Positions 8,429 to 17,527 of a DNA stretch of 64,000 nucleotides are shown in pieces. The notes beneath the pieces were generated by a model that did no database searches, was not told the origin of the DNA, and saw only the letters and a list, made by a program, of their open reading frames with translations. Each line of letters starts with the position of its first letter. Position 1 is the stretch's first letter. Source of the stretch: Pseudomonas sp. VD-NE ins (GTDB taxonomy: Bacteria > Pseudomonadota > Gammaproteobacteria > Pseudomonadales > Pseudomonadaceae); the NCBI RefSeq assembly GCF_031882575.1, contig NZ_CP134772.1, forward strand, positions 5,096,501 through 5,160,500, written 5' to 3'. Made by a program: the position numbers and the translations under genes.

Positions 8429-9856
8429 ATGTCTGAAGCTCCTGGAAAACTACGACTAGGTGCACTGGTTGCATTGGTAGTCGGCTCAATGATCGGTGGC
8501 GGGATATTTTCTTTGCCACAAAACATGGCCGCCAGCGCCGACGTCGGTGCGGTACTTATCGGTTGGGCCATCACCGCTGTCGGCATGCTCACCCTCGCTT
8601 TTGTCTTTCAAACCCTCGCCAATCGCAAGCCTGACCTGGACGGCGGTGTCTACGCCTACGCCAAGGCCGGTTTCGGCGATTACATGGGTTTCTCGTCCGC
8701 TTGGGGTTACTGGATCAGTGCCTGGCTGGGCAACGTTGGTTACTTCGTTCTGCTGTTCAGCACACTCGGCTATTTCTTTCCGGTTTTCGGTGAGGGCAAC
8801 ACCGTTGCTGCGGTGATTGGCGCTTCAGTGCTGCTGTGGGCCGTGCACTTTCTGGTGTTGCGCGGGATCAAGGAAGCGGCGTTCATCAACCTGGTGACCA
8901 CGGTCGCCAAGGTCGTACCGCTGCTGCTGTTTGTGTTGATCGCGGTGTTCGCCTTCAAACTGGACATCTTCACCGCCGACATCTGGGGCATCAAAAATCC
9001 CGATCTGGGCAGTGTGATGAACCAGGTGCGCAACATGATGCTGGTCACCGTGTGGGTGTTCATCGGCATCGAGGGCGCGAGCATCTTCTCCGCCCGTGCC
9101 GAAAAACGCTCGGACGTCGGTAAAGCCACCGTGATCGGCTTCATCACCGTGCTGTTGTTCCTCGTACTGGTGAACGTGCTGTCGCTGGGCATCATGACCC
9201 AACCGGAACTGGCGAAACTGCAGAACCCGTCGATGGCCGCCGTGCTTGAGCACGTGGTCGGTCACTGGGGCGCGGTGCTGATCAGCGTCGGTCTGATCAT
9301 CTCGCTGCTGGGGGCGCTGCTGTCGTGGGTGCTGCTGTGCGCGGAGATCATGTTCGCCGCCGCCAAAGACCACACCATGCCGGAGTTCCTGCGCAAGGAA
9401 AACGCCAACCACGTACCGGTCAACGCCCTGTGGCTGACCAACGCGATGGTGCAGATTTTCCTGATCATCACGCTGTTCTCGGCCAGCACTTACCTGTCGC
9501 TGATCTACCTCGCCACTTCGATGATTCTGGTGCCGTACCTGTGGTCGGCAGCCTATGCCCTGCTGCTGGCGGTGCGCGGCGAAAGCTACGAAGGCTTTGC
9601 GGCCGAACGGCGCAAGGATCTGATTATCGGCGGCATCGCGCTGATCTATGCGGTGTGGCTGCTGTATGCCGGCGGGGTCAAGTATCTGCTGCTCTCGGCC
9701 CTGCTCTACGCACCTGGCGCGATCCTGTTCGCCAAAGCCAAACTGGAACTCAAACAACCGATTTTCACTAACGTCGAGAAGCTGATTTTCGCCGCAGTGG
9801 TCGTGGGTGCCCTGGTGGCTGCCTACGGTCTCTACGACGGCTTCCTGACTCTGTAA
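8429..9856 (+). CDS. arcD: Arginine/ornithine antiporter ArcD
   Basis: 475 residues, about 12 membrane helices, APC superfamily with the VVGSMIGGGIFSLPQN signature at the start of helix 1. It imports arginine in exchange for ornithine for the arginine deiminase pathway. An ATG at 8423 is also in frame, but the GGAG at 8417-8420 is only 2 bases from it and 8 from the ATG at 8429; the latter start (MSEAPGKLRLG) also matches the paralogue (MSQPTQKLRLG). It is the first gene of arcDABC, 33 bp before arcA. Confidence 0.93.
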   Translation: MSEAPGKLRLGALVALVVGSMIGGGIFSLPQNMAASADVGAVLIGWAITAVGMLTLAFVFQTLANRKPDLDGGVYAYAKAGFGDYMGFSSAWGYWISAWLGNVGYFVLLFSTLGYFFPVFGEGNTVAAVIGASVLLWAVHFLVLRGIKEAAFINLVTTVAKVVPLLLFVLIAVFAFKLDIFTADIWGIKNPDLGSVMNQVRNMMLVTVWVFIGIEGASIFSARAEKRSDVGKATVIGFITVLLFLVLVNVLSLGIMTQPELAKLQNPSMAAVLEHVVGHWGAVLISVGLIISLLGALLSWVLLCAEIMFAAAKDHTMPEFLRKENANHVPVNALWLTNAMVQIFLIITLFSASTYLSLIYLATSMILVPYLWSAAYALLLAVRGESYEGFAAERRKDLIIGGIALIYAVWLLYAGGVKYLLLSALLYAPGAILFAKAKLELKQPIFTNVEKLIFAAVVVGALVAAYGLYDGFLTL

Positions 9857-9889
9857 TCCCTGATTGATTTGTTATCTGGAGGATCTGAA

Positions 9890-11146
9890 ATGACCACGGA
9901 AAAAGTTAAGTACGGCGTCCATTCCGAAGCCGGCAAACTGCGCAAAGTCATGGTGTGCTCCCCAGGTCTGGCCCATCAGCGGCTGACCCCGAACAACTGC
10001 GATGAACTGCTGTTCGATGACGTGCTCTGGGTGGCTCAGGCCAAGCGCGACCACTTCGACTTTGTCACCAAGATGCGTGAGCGCGGCATCGATGTGCTGG
10101 AAATGCACAATCTGCTGACCGACATCGTCGCCATCCCTGAGGCGCTAGACTGGATTCTCGAGCGCAAGGTCACCGCTGACTCGGTGGGCCTGGGCCTGAT
10201 CAACGAAGTGAAATCCTGGCTGAAGAGCCTGGAGCCACGGCACATCGCCGAGTTCCTGATTGGCGGCGTGTCTGCCGATGACCTGCCGGACAGCTTCGGT
10301 GGCAAGACCATCCAGATGTTCCGCGACTTCCTCGGCCACTCCAGCTTCATTCTGCCGCCGCTGCCGAACACTCAGTTCACCCGTGACACCACCTGCTGGA
10401 TCTACGGCGGCGTGACGCTGAACCCGATGTACTGGCCAGCGCGCCGTCAGGAAACCCTGCTGACCACCGCGATCTACAAATTCCACCCGCAGTTCACCAA
10501 CGCCGAATTCGAGATCTGGTACGGCGACCCGGACAAGGAACACGGCAGCTCGACCCTTGAAGGCGGCGACGTCATGCCAATCGGCAACGGCGTGGTGTTG
10601 ATCGGCATGGGCGAACGCTCGTCCCGTCAAGCCATCGGCCAACTGGCGCTGAACCTGTTCAAGAACAAAGCCGTGGAAAAAGTCATCGTCGCCGGCCTGC
10701 CGAAGTCGCGGGCGGCGATGCACCTCGACACCGTGTTCAGCTTCTGCGACCGCGACCTGGTGACGATTTTCCCGGAAGTGGTGAACCAGATTGTCGCCTT
10801 CACTCTGCGACCTGACGAAAGCAAACAGGGCGGCATCGACATCCGCCGCGAAGAGGGCACCTTCCTCGACACCGTGGCAAAAGCCCTCAACCTGCCGAAA
10901 CTGCGCGTGGTGGAAACCGGCGGCAACAGCTTCGCCGCCGAACGCGAGCAATGGGACGACGGCAACAACGTGGTGGCCGTGGAGCCGGGCGTGGTCATCG
11001 GCTACGACCGCAACACCTACACCAACACCCTGCTGCGCAAGGCCGGCGTGGAAGTCATCACCATCAGCGCCGGGGAACTGGGCCGAGGCCGTGGCGGCGG
11101 CCACTGCATGACCTGCCCGATCATCCGCGACCCTATCGATTACTAA
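9890..11146 (+). CDS. arcA: Arginine deiminase
   Basis: 418 residues, the same length as the P. aeruginosa enzyme. It hydrolyses arginine to citrulline and ammonia, the first step of the deiminase pathway. The catalytic cysteine is Cys406 in GHCMTCPI; other guanidino-group-binding motifs are [13 protein letters not shown] and MHLDTVF. The start at 9890 is chosen because TGGAGGA lies 7-13 bases upstream and the P. aeruginosa protein starts the same way; an earlier in-frame codon at 9869 would swallow this ribosome site. Second gene of the arc operon. Confidence 0.97.
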   Translation: MTTEKVKYGVHSEAGKLRKVMVCSPGLAHQRLTPNNCDELLFDDVLWVAQAKRDHFDFVTKMRERGIDVLEMHNLLTDIVAIPEALDWILERKVTADSVGLGLINEVKSWLKSLEPRHIAEFLIGGVSADDLPDSFGGKTIQMFRDFLGHSSFILPPLPNTQFTRDTTCWIYGGVTLNPMYWPARRQETLLTTAIYKFHPQFTNAEFEIWYGDPDKEHGSSTLEGGDVMPIGNGVVLIGMGERSSRQAIGQLALNLFKNKAVEKVIVAGLPKSRAAMHLDTVFSFCDRDLVTIFPEVVNQIVAFTLRPDESKQGGIDIRREEGTFLDTVAKALNLPKLRVVETGGNSFAAEREQWDDGNNVVAVEPGVVIGYDRNTYTNTLLRKAGVEVITISAGELGRGRGGGHCMTCPIIRDPIDY

Positions 11147-11215
11147 ACGACCATCTCCCCGGCCGCATCCATCCCGTAGCGGCCGGGCCGATTACCGAAT
11201 CCAAGGAGAATCATC

Positions 11216-12226
11216 ATGGCGTTCAACATTCACAACCGTAACCTGCTCAGCCTGGAACACCACACCCCACGTGAGCTGCGTTACTTGCTCGACCTGTCCC
11301 GCGATCTCAAACGCGCGAAGTACACCGGCACCGAGCAGCAACACCTGAAGGGCAACAATATCGCCCTGATCTTCGAAAAAACCTCGACCCGCACCCGTTG
11401 CGCCTTCGAAGTGGCGGCCTATGACCAGGGCGCCAACGTCACCTACATCGACCCGAACTCGTCGCAGATCGGCCATAAAGAAAGCATGAAAGACACCGCC
11501 CGCGTGCTGGGGCGCATGTACGACGCCATCGAGTACCGCGGCTTCAAACAGGAAATCGTCGAAGAGCTGGCCAAGTTCGCCGGCGTGCCGGTGTTCAACG
11601 GTCTGACCGATGAATATCACCCGACTCAGATGATCGCCGACGTGCTGACCATGCGTGAACACGCCGACAAGCCGATCCACGAAATCAGCTACGCCTACCT
11701 CGGTGATGCACGCAACAACATGGGCAACTCGCTGCTGCTGGTCGGCGCCAAGCTCGGCATGGACGTGCGCATCTGCGCGCCGAAAGCCCTGTGGCCACTG
11801 GATGATCTGGTCGAGCGTTGCCACAAATATGCGCAAGAAAGTGGCGCACGTATCACCCTGACTGAAGACCCGAAAGCGGCGGTCAAAGGCGTCGACTTCA
11901 TCCACACCGACGTTTGGGTATCGATGGGCGAACCGGTGGAAGCCTGGGCCGAGCGTATCCAGCAACTGCTGCCGTACCAGGTCAACGCCGAGCTGATGAA
12001 AGCCTCCGGTAACCCGCGCACCAAGTTCATGCACTGCCTGCCGGCGTTCCACAACAGTGATACCAAAGTCGGCAAGCAAATCGCCGAACAGTATCCGCAC
12101 CTGAAAAACGGCATCGAAGTGACCGACGACGTGTTCGAGTCGCCCGCCTGCATCGCCTTCGAGCAAGCGGAAAACCGCATGCACACGATCAAGGCGATTC
12201 TGGTCTCGACCCTCGCTGATCTGTAA
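11216..12226 (+). CDS. arcB: Ornithine carbamoyltransferase, catabolic
   Basis: 336 residues. It splits citrulline with phosphate into ornithine and carbamoyl phosphate. The carbamoyl-phosphate site STRTR is at 57-61 and HCLP (Cys274) closes the ornithine site. Glu106 lies in DAIEYRG; in the P. aeruginosa catabolic enzyme a glutamate at this place (numbered 105 without the initiator Met) supports cooperativity and the catabolic direction. Together with its place between arcA and arcC, this identifies it as ArcB and not the anabolic ArgF. AAGGAG lies upstream of the ATG. Confidence 0.96.
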   Translation: MAFNIHNRNLLSLEHHTPRELRYLLDLSRDLKRAKYTGTEQQHLKGNNIALIFEKTSTRTRCAFEVAAYDQGANVTYIDPNSSQIGHKESMKDTARVLGRMYDAIEYRGFKQEIVEELAKFAGVPVFNGLTDEYHPTQMIADVLTMREHADKPIHEISYAYLGDARNNMGNSLLLVGAKLGMDVRICAPKALWPLDDLVERCHKYAQESGARITLTEDPKAAVKGVDFIHTDVWVSMGEPVEAWAERIQQLLPYQVNAELMKASGNPRTKFMHCLPAFHNSDTKVGKQIAEQYPHLKNGIEVTDDVFESPACIAFEQAENRMHTIKAILVSTLADL

Positions 12227-12260
12227 CAGCTGATCGGGATTTCCTGATCAACCACTGACC

Positions 12261-12345
12261 TGTAGGAGCTGCCGAAGGCTGCGATCTTTTGATCTGGATC
12301 TTAAGAAACAAAGTCAAAAGATCGCAGCCTTCGGCAGCTCCTACA
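12261..12345. repeat. REPIN-type inverted repeat between arcB and arcC
   Basis: Perfect 32-bp arms at 12261-12292 and 12314-12345 (outer part TGTAGGAGCTGCCGAAGGCT), with only 21 bp between. It lies inside the operon, so the mRNA can form a long hairpin between arcB and arcC that may affect stability or relative expression. Confidence 0.9.
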
Positions 12346-12374
12346 GGGTCATCGAATTCTGAAAGGATTGCATT

Positions 12375-13304
12375 ATGCGTATCGTCGTAGCTCTGGGCGG
12401 TAACGCCCTGCTCCGCCGTGGTGAACCGATGACCGCTGACAATCAGCGCGCCAACATCCGCATCGCCACCGAGCAAATCGCCAAGATCCATCCCGGCAAC
12501 CAACTGGTCATCGCTCACGGCAATGGCCCGCAAGTCGGCCTGCTGTCGCTGCAGGCGGCGGCCTACACCTCCGTCACCCCTTACCCGCTGGACGTGCTCG
12601 GCGCCGAAACCGAAGGCATGATCGGCTACATCATCGAACAGGAACTGGGCAACCTGCTCGATTTCGAAGTGCCGTTTGCCACCCTGCTCACTCAGGTCGA
12701 AGTCGACGCCAAGGATCCGGCCTTCCAGAACCCGACCAAGCCGATCGGTCCGGTTTACGACAAGGCCGAAGCGGAAAAACTCGCCGCCGATAAAGGCTGG
12801 GCGATTGCCCCGGACGGCGACAAATTCCGCCGCGTGGTCGCCAGTCCACGGCCAAAACGCATCTTCGAAATACGCCCGATCAAGTGGTTGCTCGACAAGG
12901 GCAGCATCGTGATTTGCGCCGGTGGTGGCGGGATTCCGACCATGTACGACGAGAACCGTAATCTCAAGGGGATCGAGGCGGTGATCGACAAGGATCTGTG
13001 CTCGTCGCTGCTCGCCGAGCAACTGGAAGCCGACCTGCTGGTGATCGCCACGGACGTCAACGCGGCGTTCATCGACTACGGTAAACCGACGCAGAAAGCC
13101 ATTGCCGAAGCGCACCCGGACGAACTCGAACGCCTCGGCTTCGCCGCCGGCTCGATGGGGCCGAAGGTGCAGGCAGCCTGCGAATTTGCGCGCCATACTG
13201 GCAAGGTCGCGGTGATCGGTTCGCTGGCGGACATCGAAGCGATTGTCCAGGGCACTGCCGGTACTCGCGTGACCACGGCGAAGCCTGGCATCAGCTACCG
13301 ATAA
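12375..13304 (+). CDS. arcC: Carbamate kinase
   Basis: 309 residues, typical length. It transfers phosphate from carbamoyl phosphate to ADP, the ATP-yielding last step of arginine fermentation. The N-terminus [10 protein letters not shown] forms the phosphate loop of the amino-acid kinase fold; [10 protein letters not shown] and [10 protein letters not shown] are the conserved glycine-rich loops, and KPGISYR closes the protein. GAAAGGA lies 8-14 bases before the ATG. Last enzyme of the arc operon; a hairpin follows. Confidence 0.96.
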   Translation: MRIVVALGGNALLRRGEPMTADNQRANIRIATEQIAKIHPGNQLVIAHGNGPQVGLLSLQAAAYTSVTPYPLDVLGAETEGMIGYIIEQELGNLLDFEVPFATLLTQVEVDAKDPAFQNPTKPIGPVYDKAEAEKLAADKGWAIAPDGDKFRRVVASPRPKRIFEIRPIKWLLDKGSIVICAGGGGIPTMYDENRNLKGIEAVIDKDLCSSLLAEQLEADLLVIATDVNAAFIDYGKPTQKAIAEAHPDELERLGFAAGSMGPKVQAACEFARHTGKVAVIGSLADIEAIVQGTAGTRVTTAKPGISYR

Positions 13305-13317
13305 TCAGAAACTCCGG

Positions 13318-13338
13318 GGGCAGACCGAGGGTCTGCCC
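13318..13338 (+). terminator. Hairpin after arcC, possible weak terminator
   Basis: GGGCAGACC (13318-13326) pairs with GGTCTGCCC (13330-13338) around 3 bases, followed by TTCTCC and not a clean T run. It may attenuate read-through from arcC into the gene at 13367. Confidence 0.5.
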
Positions 13339-13366
13339 TTCTCCCATGCCTTGAAAGGAGAAAACC

Positions 13367-13729
13367 ATGGCCCAGTTTGAACCCGGTCATTTGCATATTG
13401 AGCGGCACGCGTTGACGCCGGATGACGTCAGTTACAACGTGTGCCTCGACTATGAAGTGTTTACCGATCCTTCGAAAGTCAAAGGAATACAGTTCACCCT
13501 GCATGGCAGCATGCAGGGCAAGGACATGAAGGAAACGTTTTTCCTGCCCAAGGAAGAGGCTTACAACTTCGCCCGCGACGTGACCCGGATCGCCGAGAAG
13601 TACGGGATTCCCAAGGCGCACAGCCAGATCGGCTCGGTGCACAAGCATTACGATCTGATGTTTGAAGACATTCGGCAGAAGTTGAATATGCAATCCGGGG
13701 ATCCGGTCAATCTTGAGCATTTCGAGTAA
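13367..13729 (+). CDS. DUF5064 family protein, function unknown
   Basis: 120 residues, soluble, no signal peptide or membrane helix. The sequence (MAQFEPGHLHIERHAL, then GIQFTLHGSMQGKDM) is characteristic of a Pseudomonas-restricted family usually found beside arcC. The ATG is preceded by AAAGGAG. It lies 62 bp after arcC beyond a hairpin, so it may be the last gene of the arc operon. No catalytic motif is visible; a role linked to arginine deiminase metabolism is suggested only by position. Confidence 0.75.
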   Translation: MAQFEPGHLHIERHALTPDDVSYNVCLDYEVFTDPSKVKGIQFTLHGSMQGKDMKETFFLPKEEAYNFARDVTRIAEKYGIPKAHSQIGSVHKHYDLMFEDIRQKLNMQSGDPVNLEHFE

Positions 13730-13740
13730 CCCGCAAAAGC

Positions 13741-14185
13741 CCCTCACCCTAGCCCTCTCCCAAAGGGAGAGGGGACTGATTGGGGGATGCTCTAGAGTTA
13801 CACCGACCTGACCTTGCTTTACCGAATCCATATTCGACTGGTTCTTTCAGGTCGATGTCAAACCTCAGACACCTCGGTCGGCCCCCTCTCCCTCCGAGAG
13901 AGGGCTGGGGTGAGGGGACTGATTGGGAGATGTTGCAGTATTACGCCTACCTGATCCTGCATCACTGAATCCATAATCGACTCGATTTTTCAGGTCGACG
14001 TGTAGCGCCAGACACCTCGGTCGACCCCCTCTCCCCCGGGAGAGGGCTGGGGTGAGGGGACTGATTGGGAGATGTTGCAGTATTACGCCTACCTGATCCT
14101 GCATCACTGAATCCATAATCGACTCGATTTTTCAGGTCGACGTGTAGCGCCAGACACCTCGGTCGACCCCCTCTCCCCCCGGGAG
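13741..14185. repeat. Tandem palindrome-ended element block (left part)
   Basis: It starts with CCCTCACCCTAGCCCTCTCC. After a diverged unit (13741-13917) comes a 142-bp unit at 13918-14059, repeated almost without change from 14060 (one extra C in a C run). The second unit is interrupted at 14185 by the IS; its last bases continue at 15476-15491. The body shares GAATCCATAATCGACTCG with the element at 5497. No gene inside. Confidence 0.85.
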
Positions 14186-15470
14186 TGTATGTACCGGACA
14201 CATGGTGGACGGGTGTTCGGAGACATGGTGGACACATTTTAATAGACACATTGCTCATCACCAAGGAGATGACCTGTGTCCTGGGAAGAGGTGTCCACTG
14301 TGCAGCTTCGTTCAGAATTCGTGCTGTTGGCTCGGCAAGAAGGGGCCAATGTTCGGCAGCTTTGCCGTCGATTCAGTATCAGCCCAAGCACTGCCTACAA
14401 ATGGCTCAACAGGTTTGAAAATCTCGGTGCGCAAGGGTTGATCGATCAGTCTCGACGACCAAAGACGTCACCCAAACGCTGCGCTGAAGAGGTTGAGCAG
14501 CAGATTTTGACCGTGAGTCAGGAGTACGCCGCTTGGGGCGCTCGCAAGCTCAAGCGCGTGTTGGAAGACGACGGCAAAGTGATGCCCTCTGTCAGCACCG
14601 TGCATGCGGTTTTACAGCGTCATTCGCGCGTTGACCCAAAGGCTGCCGAGGTCAAACCGTTTATCCGGTTCGAGCACGAGGCGCCCAACGATCTTTGGCA
14701 AATCGACTTCAAGGGTCATATCAGCCTGAACCACGGACGTTGCCATCCGCTGACGATACTGGACGATCACTCGCGGTTCTCACTGTGCATCGCTGCGTGC
14801 GCCAATGAGCAGCGCCGAACCGTTCAGGAGCAACTAATGCGGGCCTTTCGGCTCTACGGTCTGCCTCTGCGCATGACGATGGACAACGGTTCGCCATGGG
14901 GTGACCAGACCGGCGTTTATACCGCGCTGGAGGTCTGGCTGATGAGCCAGGGCATCAAGGTCGGCCACTCCCGACCTTATCACCCGCAAACCCAAGGAAA
15001 GCTGGAGCGCTTCCACCGCAGCCTGAAAAGGGAAGTCCTGCAAGGCCAACTCTTCATCGATCTGGACGATGCACAACGGGCGTTTGATATCTGGCGTGAT
15101 ATCTACAACCAGAAGCGTCCTCATCAAGCACTGGGCATGCAGGTTCCTGCTACTCGCTACAGCAGCAGCCCGCGGGAATATCAGGAGCAACCGGCGGCGC
15201 CTGAGTACGACGATGGAGATGTGGTCAGGAAGGTTCAGGTGAAGGGCGAGATCTACTGGGGCAACCGTGAATACACTGTCGGGAAGGCGTTTTACGGGAG
15301 GTCAGTGGCTATCCGGGAAACGACGGAGGACGGCATCCACGATGTCTACTGGAGTAGACATCGTATCGCCCGAATCGACTTGAACTTGCAGATCGTCACG
15401 GCAGGTAAGAAGATCTAAAACCGTCCACCATGTCTCCGAACATGTGTCCACCATGTGTCCGGTACATACA
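14186..15470 (+). mobile_element. IS481-family insertion sequence, complete
   Basis: 1285 bp. The terminal inverted repeats are 14186-14233 and 15423-15470, matching at 45 of 48 positions and beginning TGTATGTACCGGACACATGG. GGGAG is present directly before the left end (14181-14185) and after the right end (15471-15475), a 5-bp target duplication. One intact transposase gene fills it. The target was a palindrome-ended repeat, whose unbroken copy reads CCCCCGGGAGAGGGCTGG. Confidence 0.95.
14276..15418 (+). CDS. IS481-family DDE transposase
   Basis: 380 residues. An N-terminal helix-turn-helix (LCRRFSISPSTAYKWLNRF, about 24-42) is followed by an rve-type integrase core with the acidic triad seen in LWQIDFKG (D), MTMDNGSPW (D) and KLERFHRSLKRE (E). 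It cuts and joins the ends of the IS. The start is GTG at 14276, with AAGGAG 8-13 bases before. The frame is intact from end to end, so the element is probably active or recently was. It lies 42 bp inside the left inverted repeat. Confidence 0.92.
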   Translation: MSWEEVSTVQLRSEFVLLARQEGANVRQLCRRFSISPSTAYKWLNRFENLGAQGLIDQSRRPKTSPKRCAEEVEQQILTVSQEYAAWGARKLKRVLEDDGKVMPSVSTVHAVLQRHSRVDPKAAEVKPFIRFEHEAPNDLWQIDFKGHISLNHGRCHPLTILDDHSRFSLCIAACANEQRRTVQEQLMRAFRLYGLPLRMTMDNGSPWGDQTGVYTALEVWLMSQGIKVGHSRPYHPQTQGKLERFHRSLKREVLQGQLFIDLDDAQRAFDIWRDIYNQKRPHQALGMQVPATRYSSSPREYQEQPAAPEYDDGDVVRKVQVKGEIYWGNREYTVGKAFYGRSVAIRETTEDGIHDVYWSRHRIARIDLNLQIVTAGKKI

Positions 15471-15491
15471 GGGAGAGGGCTGGGGTGAGGG
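15471..15491. repeat. Right remnant of the IS-interrupted repeat
   Basis: GGGAG (target duplicate) followed by AGGGCTGGGGTGAGGG, the right end of the palindrome-ended element whose left part ends at 14185. It lies 75 bp before the next gene. Confidence 0.85.
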
Positions 15492-15566
15492 TGCTTTTGC
15501 TTTCACCTCTCTCCAAGCCCAAGGCATACTTGCCCCCCTCCGCTCTGCAGATCACTGAACCGCCCC

Positions 15567-17075
15567 ATGCGTATCCACGTCAGCTTCATCGACCGCGTCG
15601 GCATCACCCAGGAAGTCCTGGCTATCCTCGGTGGGCGCAATCTCAATCTGGATGCGGTGGAGATGATCCCGCCCAACGTCTACATCGACGCGCCGACCCT
15701 GAGCCCGCAAGTGCTCGAAGAGCTGAAAGATGCGCTGTTCCGCGTGCTCGGTGTAGAGGCTGTGACCGTGGTCGACATCCTCCCCGGCCAGCGTCGGCAC
15801 TTGCAGCTCGATGCGTTGCTGGCGGCGATGACCGATCCTGTCTTGGCGCTCGACAGTGCCGGCAAAGTGCTGCTGGCCAACCCGGCGTTGATCGCGTTGT
15901 ACGGGCGTGAACCGGCCGGTGAAAGCGTCTCTGAACTGTTCAACGATCCCGCCCTGCTCGACAGCTTGCTCGAACACGGCTTCCGTCTGCCACTGCGCGA
16001 AATCACCGTCAACGGCCAGACCCTGTTGCTCGACGCCACGCCGATCACCGACGCCGGCGCCCTGCTGACTTTGTATCAACCAAACCGCATCGGCGAACAA
16101 CTCTCGGCATTGCACCACGACCATGCCGAAGGTTTCGATGCGCTGCTCGGCGAGTCCCCAGCGATCCGCACCCTTAAGGCCCGCGCGCAAAGGGTGGCTG
16201 CCCTTGATGCGCCGCTGCTGATTCAAGGCGAAACCGGCACCGGTAAAGAGCTGGTCGCGCGTGCCTGTCACGCGATCAGCGCGCGACACAGTGCACCGTT
16301 TCTCGCTCTCAACTGCGCAGCGTTGCCGGAGAACCTCGCGGAAAGCGAACTGTTCGGCTACGCCCCCGGCGCTTTCACCGGCGCGGCGCGCGGCGGTAAA
16401 CCGGGGCTGATGGAACTGGCCAACCAGGGCACGGTGTTTCTCGACGAGATCGGCGAGATGTCGCCGTATCTGCAGGCCAAGCTGCTGCGCTTCTTGAACG
16501 ACGGCAGCTTCCGCCGCGTGGGCGGTGATCGCGAGGTGAAGGTCAACGTGCGCATCCTCAGCGCGACCCATCGCAATCTGGAGAAAATGGTCAGCGAAGG
16601 TTTGTTCCGCGAAGACCTGTTCTATCGCCTCAACGTGCTCAACGTTGAAGTGCCGCCGCTGCGTGAACGCGGCCAGGATATTTTGCTGTTGGCGCGCTAT
16701 TTCATGCAGCAGGCCTGCGCGCAGATCCAGCGCCCGGTCTGCCGCCTCGCCCCCGGGACTTACCCGGCGCTGCTCGGCAATCGCTGGCCGGGCAACGTGC
16801 GGCAATTGCAGAACGTGATCTTCCGCGCGGCGGCAATTTGCGAGAGCAGCCTGGTGGATATCGGCGATCTCGACATTGCCGGCACCTCGGTCGCGCGTCA
16901 GGCCGACAGCGATGTCGATAGCCTTGAACAAGCGGTCGAATCTTTCGAAAAAACGCTGCTGGAAAAACTCTACGTCAGCTACCCCTCGACCCGCCAACTG
17001 GCCAGCCGCCTGCAGACTTCGCACACCGCGATCGCCCATCGCCTGCGCAAATACGGCATCCCCAACAAGCCCTGA
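15567..17075 (+). CDS. gcsR: TyrR-like sigma-54 enhancer-binding regulator of glycine cleavage (GcsR)
   Basis: 502 residues in the TyrR order: ACT domain (about 1-75), PAS domain (about 80-150), AAA+ domain with Walker A GETGTGKE (about 222), GAFTGA loop for sigma-54 contact (in YAPGAFTGAARG, about 268) and Walker B VFLDEIGE, then a C-terminal TyrR-type helix-turn-helix (LASRLQTSHTAIAHRLRKYG). An intact GAFTGA loop separates it from E. coli TyrR, which has lost it. It stands directly before gcvH, and the intervening region has sigma-54 promoter architecture. In P. aeruginosa the equivalent GcsR activates the glycine cleavage operon in response to glycine. Its own upstream region was changed by the IS ending 96 bp before the ATG. 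Confidence 0.93.
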   Translation: MRIHVSFIDRVGITQEVLAILGGRNLNLDAVEMIPPNVYIDAPTLSPQVLEELKDALFRVLGVEAVTVVDILPGQRRHLQLDALLAAMTDPVLALDSAGKVLLANPALIALYGREPAGESVSELFNDPALLDSLLEHGFRLPLREITVNGQTLLLDATPITDAGALLTLYQPNRIGEQLSALHHDHAEGFDALLGESPAIRTLKARAQRVAALDAPLLIQGETGTGKELVARACHAISARHSAPFLALNCAALPENLAESELFGYAPGAFTGAARGGKPGLMELANQGTVFLDEIGEMSPYLQAKLLRFLNDGSFRRVGGDREVKVNVRILSATHRNLEKMVSEGLFREDLFYRLNVLNVEVPPLRERGQDILLLARYFMQQACAQIQRPVCRLAPGTYPALLGNRWPGNVRQLQNVIFRAAAICESSLVDIGDLDIAGTSVARQADSDVDSLEQAVESFEKTLLEKLYVSYPSTRQLASRLQTSHTAIAHRLRKYGIPNKP

Positions 17076-17110
17076 ACACACCATAAATTCCCCTGTGGGA
17101 AATGCCCCCC

Positions 17111-17199
17111 TGTGGGAGCGAGCCTGCTCGCGAAAGCGGTATATCAGCAGAATCATTGGTGACTGACACACCCTCTTCGCGAGCAGGCTCGCTCCCACA
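17111..17199. repeat. REPIN-type inverted repeat
   Basis: Arms 17111-17134 and 17176-17199 (outer part TGTGGGAGCGAGCCTGCTCG) in the gap after gcsR, upstream of the gcvH operators. Confidence 0.88.
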
Positions 17200-17245
17200 G
17201 TAGTTAGAGGGTGGATTCGAAGTCGCATTAAAAACGACCTCCAAC

Positions 17246-17363
17246 TGTACTGAAAGCGCTACAGCGGAACGATATCGCTACACACGCCTCGGATCACCGC
17301 TGTGCAAGGCTTTGATCCCGTTCAGCTTTTCTCCTCGCCCCAGCCTGTAGCGATTTCGCTACA
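17246..17363 (+). promoter_or_regulatory. Three 18-bp operators, probably for GcsR
   Basis: Three 7-N4-7 sites: TGTACTG-AAAG-CGCTACA (17246-17263), CGGAACG-ATAT-CGCTACA (17265-17282) and the perfect palindrome TGTAGCG-ATTT-CGCTACA (17346-17363). The second, read in reverse, is TGTAGCG-N4-CGTTCCG, one base from the published GcsR site as I recall it (TGTAACG-N4-CGTTCCG). They lie 65-182 bp upstream of the -24/-12 promoter, as usual for enhancer sites. Confidence 0.75.
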
Positions 17364-17395
17364 CACCCCAGCTCAAGCCCTCTCACCAAAACAGA

Positions 17396-17408
17396 TAAAT
17401 TGTTGATT
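17396..17408 (-). promoter_or_regulatory. IHF-binding site between operators and promoter
   Basis: On the minus strand the 13 bases AATCAACAATTTA match the IHF consensus WATCAANNNNTTR at every fixed position. The surrounding 17388-17420 is strongly AT-rich. A bend here would bring the upstream activator to the sigma-54 holoenzyme. Confidence 0.7.
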
Positions 17409-17427
17409 TATATAGATAAGTAAACCT

Positions 17428-17443
17428 TGGCCGCATTCTTGCT
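17428..17443 (+). promoter_or_regulatory. Sigma-54 (-24/-12) promoter of the gcv operon
   Basis: TGGCCGCATTCTTGCT: the invariant GG (17429-17430) and GC (17441-17442) are separated by exactly 10 bases, as in the consensus TGGCAC-N5-TTGC. Transcription should begin about 17454, 74 bp before gcvH. Confidence 0.78.
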
Positions 17444-17527
17444 AATCAACCCCTCATAAATAAGGGCCTTCGCGCCCGACTATTCCACCGCGTCCACCAG
17501 ACGAGTCTGGCCCCCTGAGGAGTTTCC

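Noticed and set aside
13741..14185. Tandem repeats as a CRISPR array
   Set aside because: The repeats are 142 bp and contiguous without variable spacers, and there are no cas genes.
14276..15470. The IS as part of a composite transposon with cargo
   Set aside because: Only one copy is present, and both flanks are native repeat sequence joined by a simple 5-bp duplication.
17076..17527. A glycine riboswitch before gcvH
   Set aside because: No tandem glycine aptamer core is visible, and the sigma-54 promoter at 17428 leaves only about 74 bases of leader.
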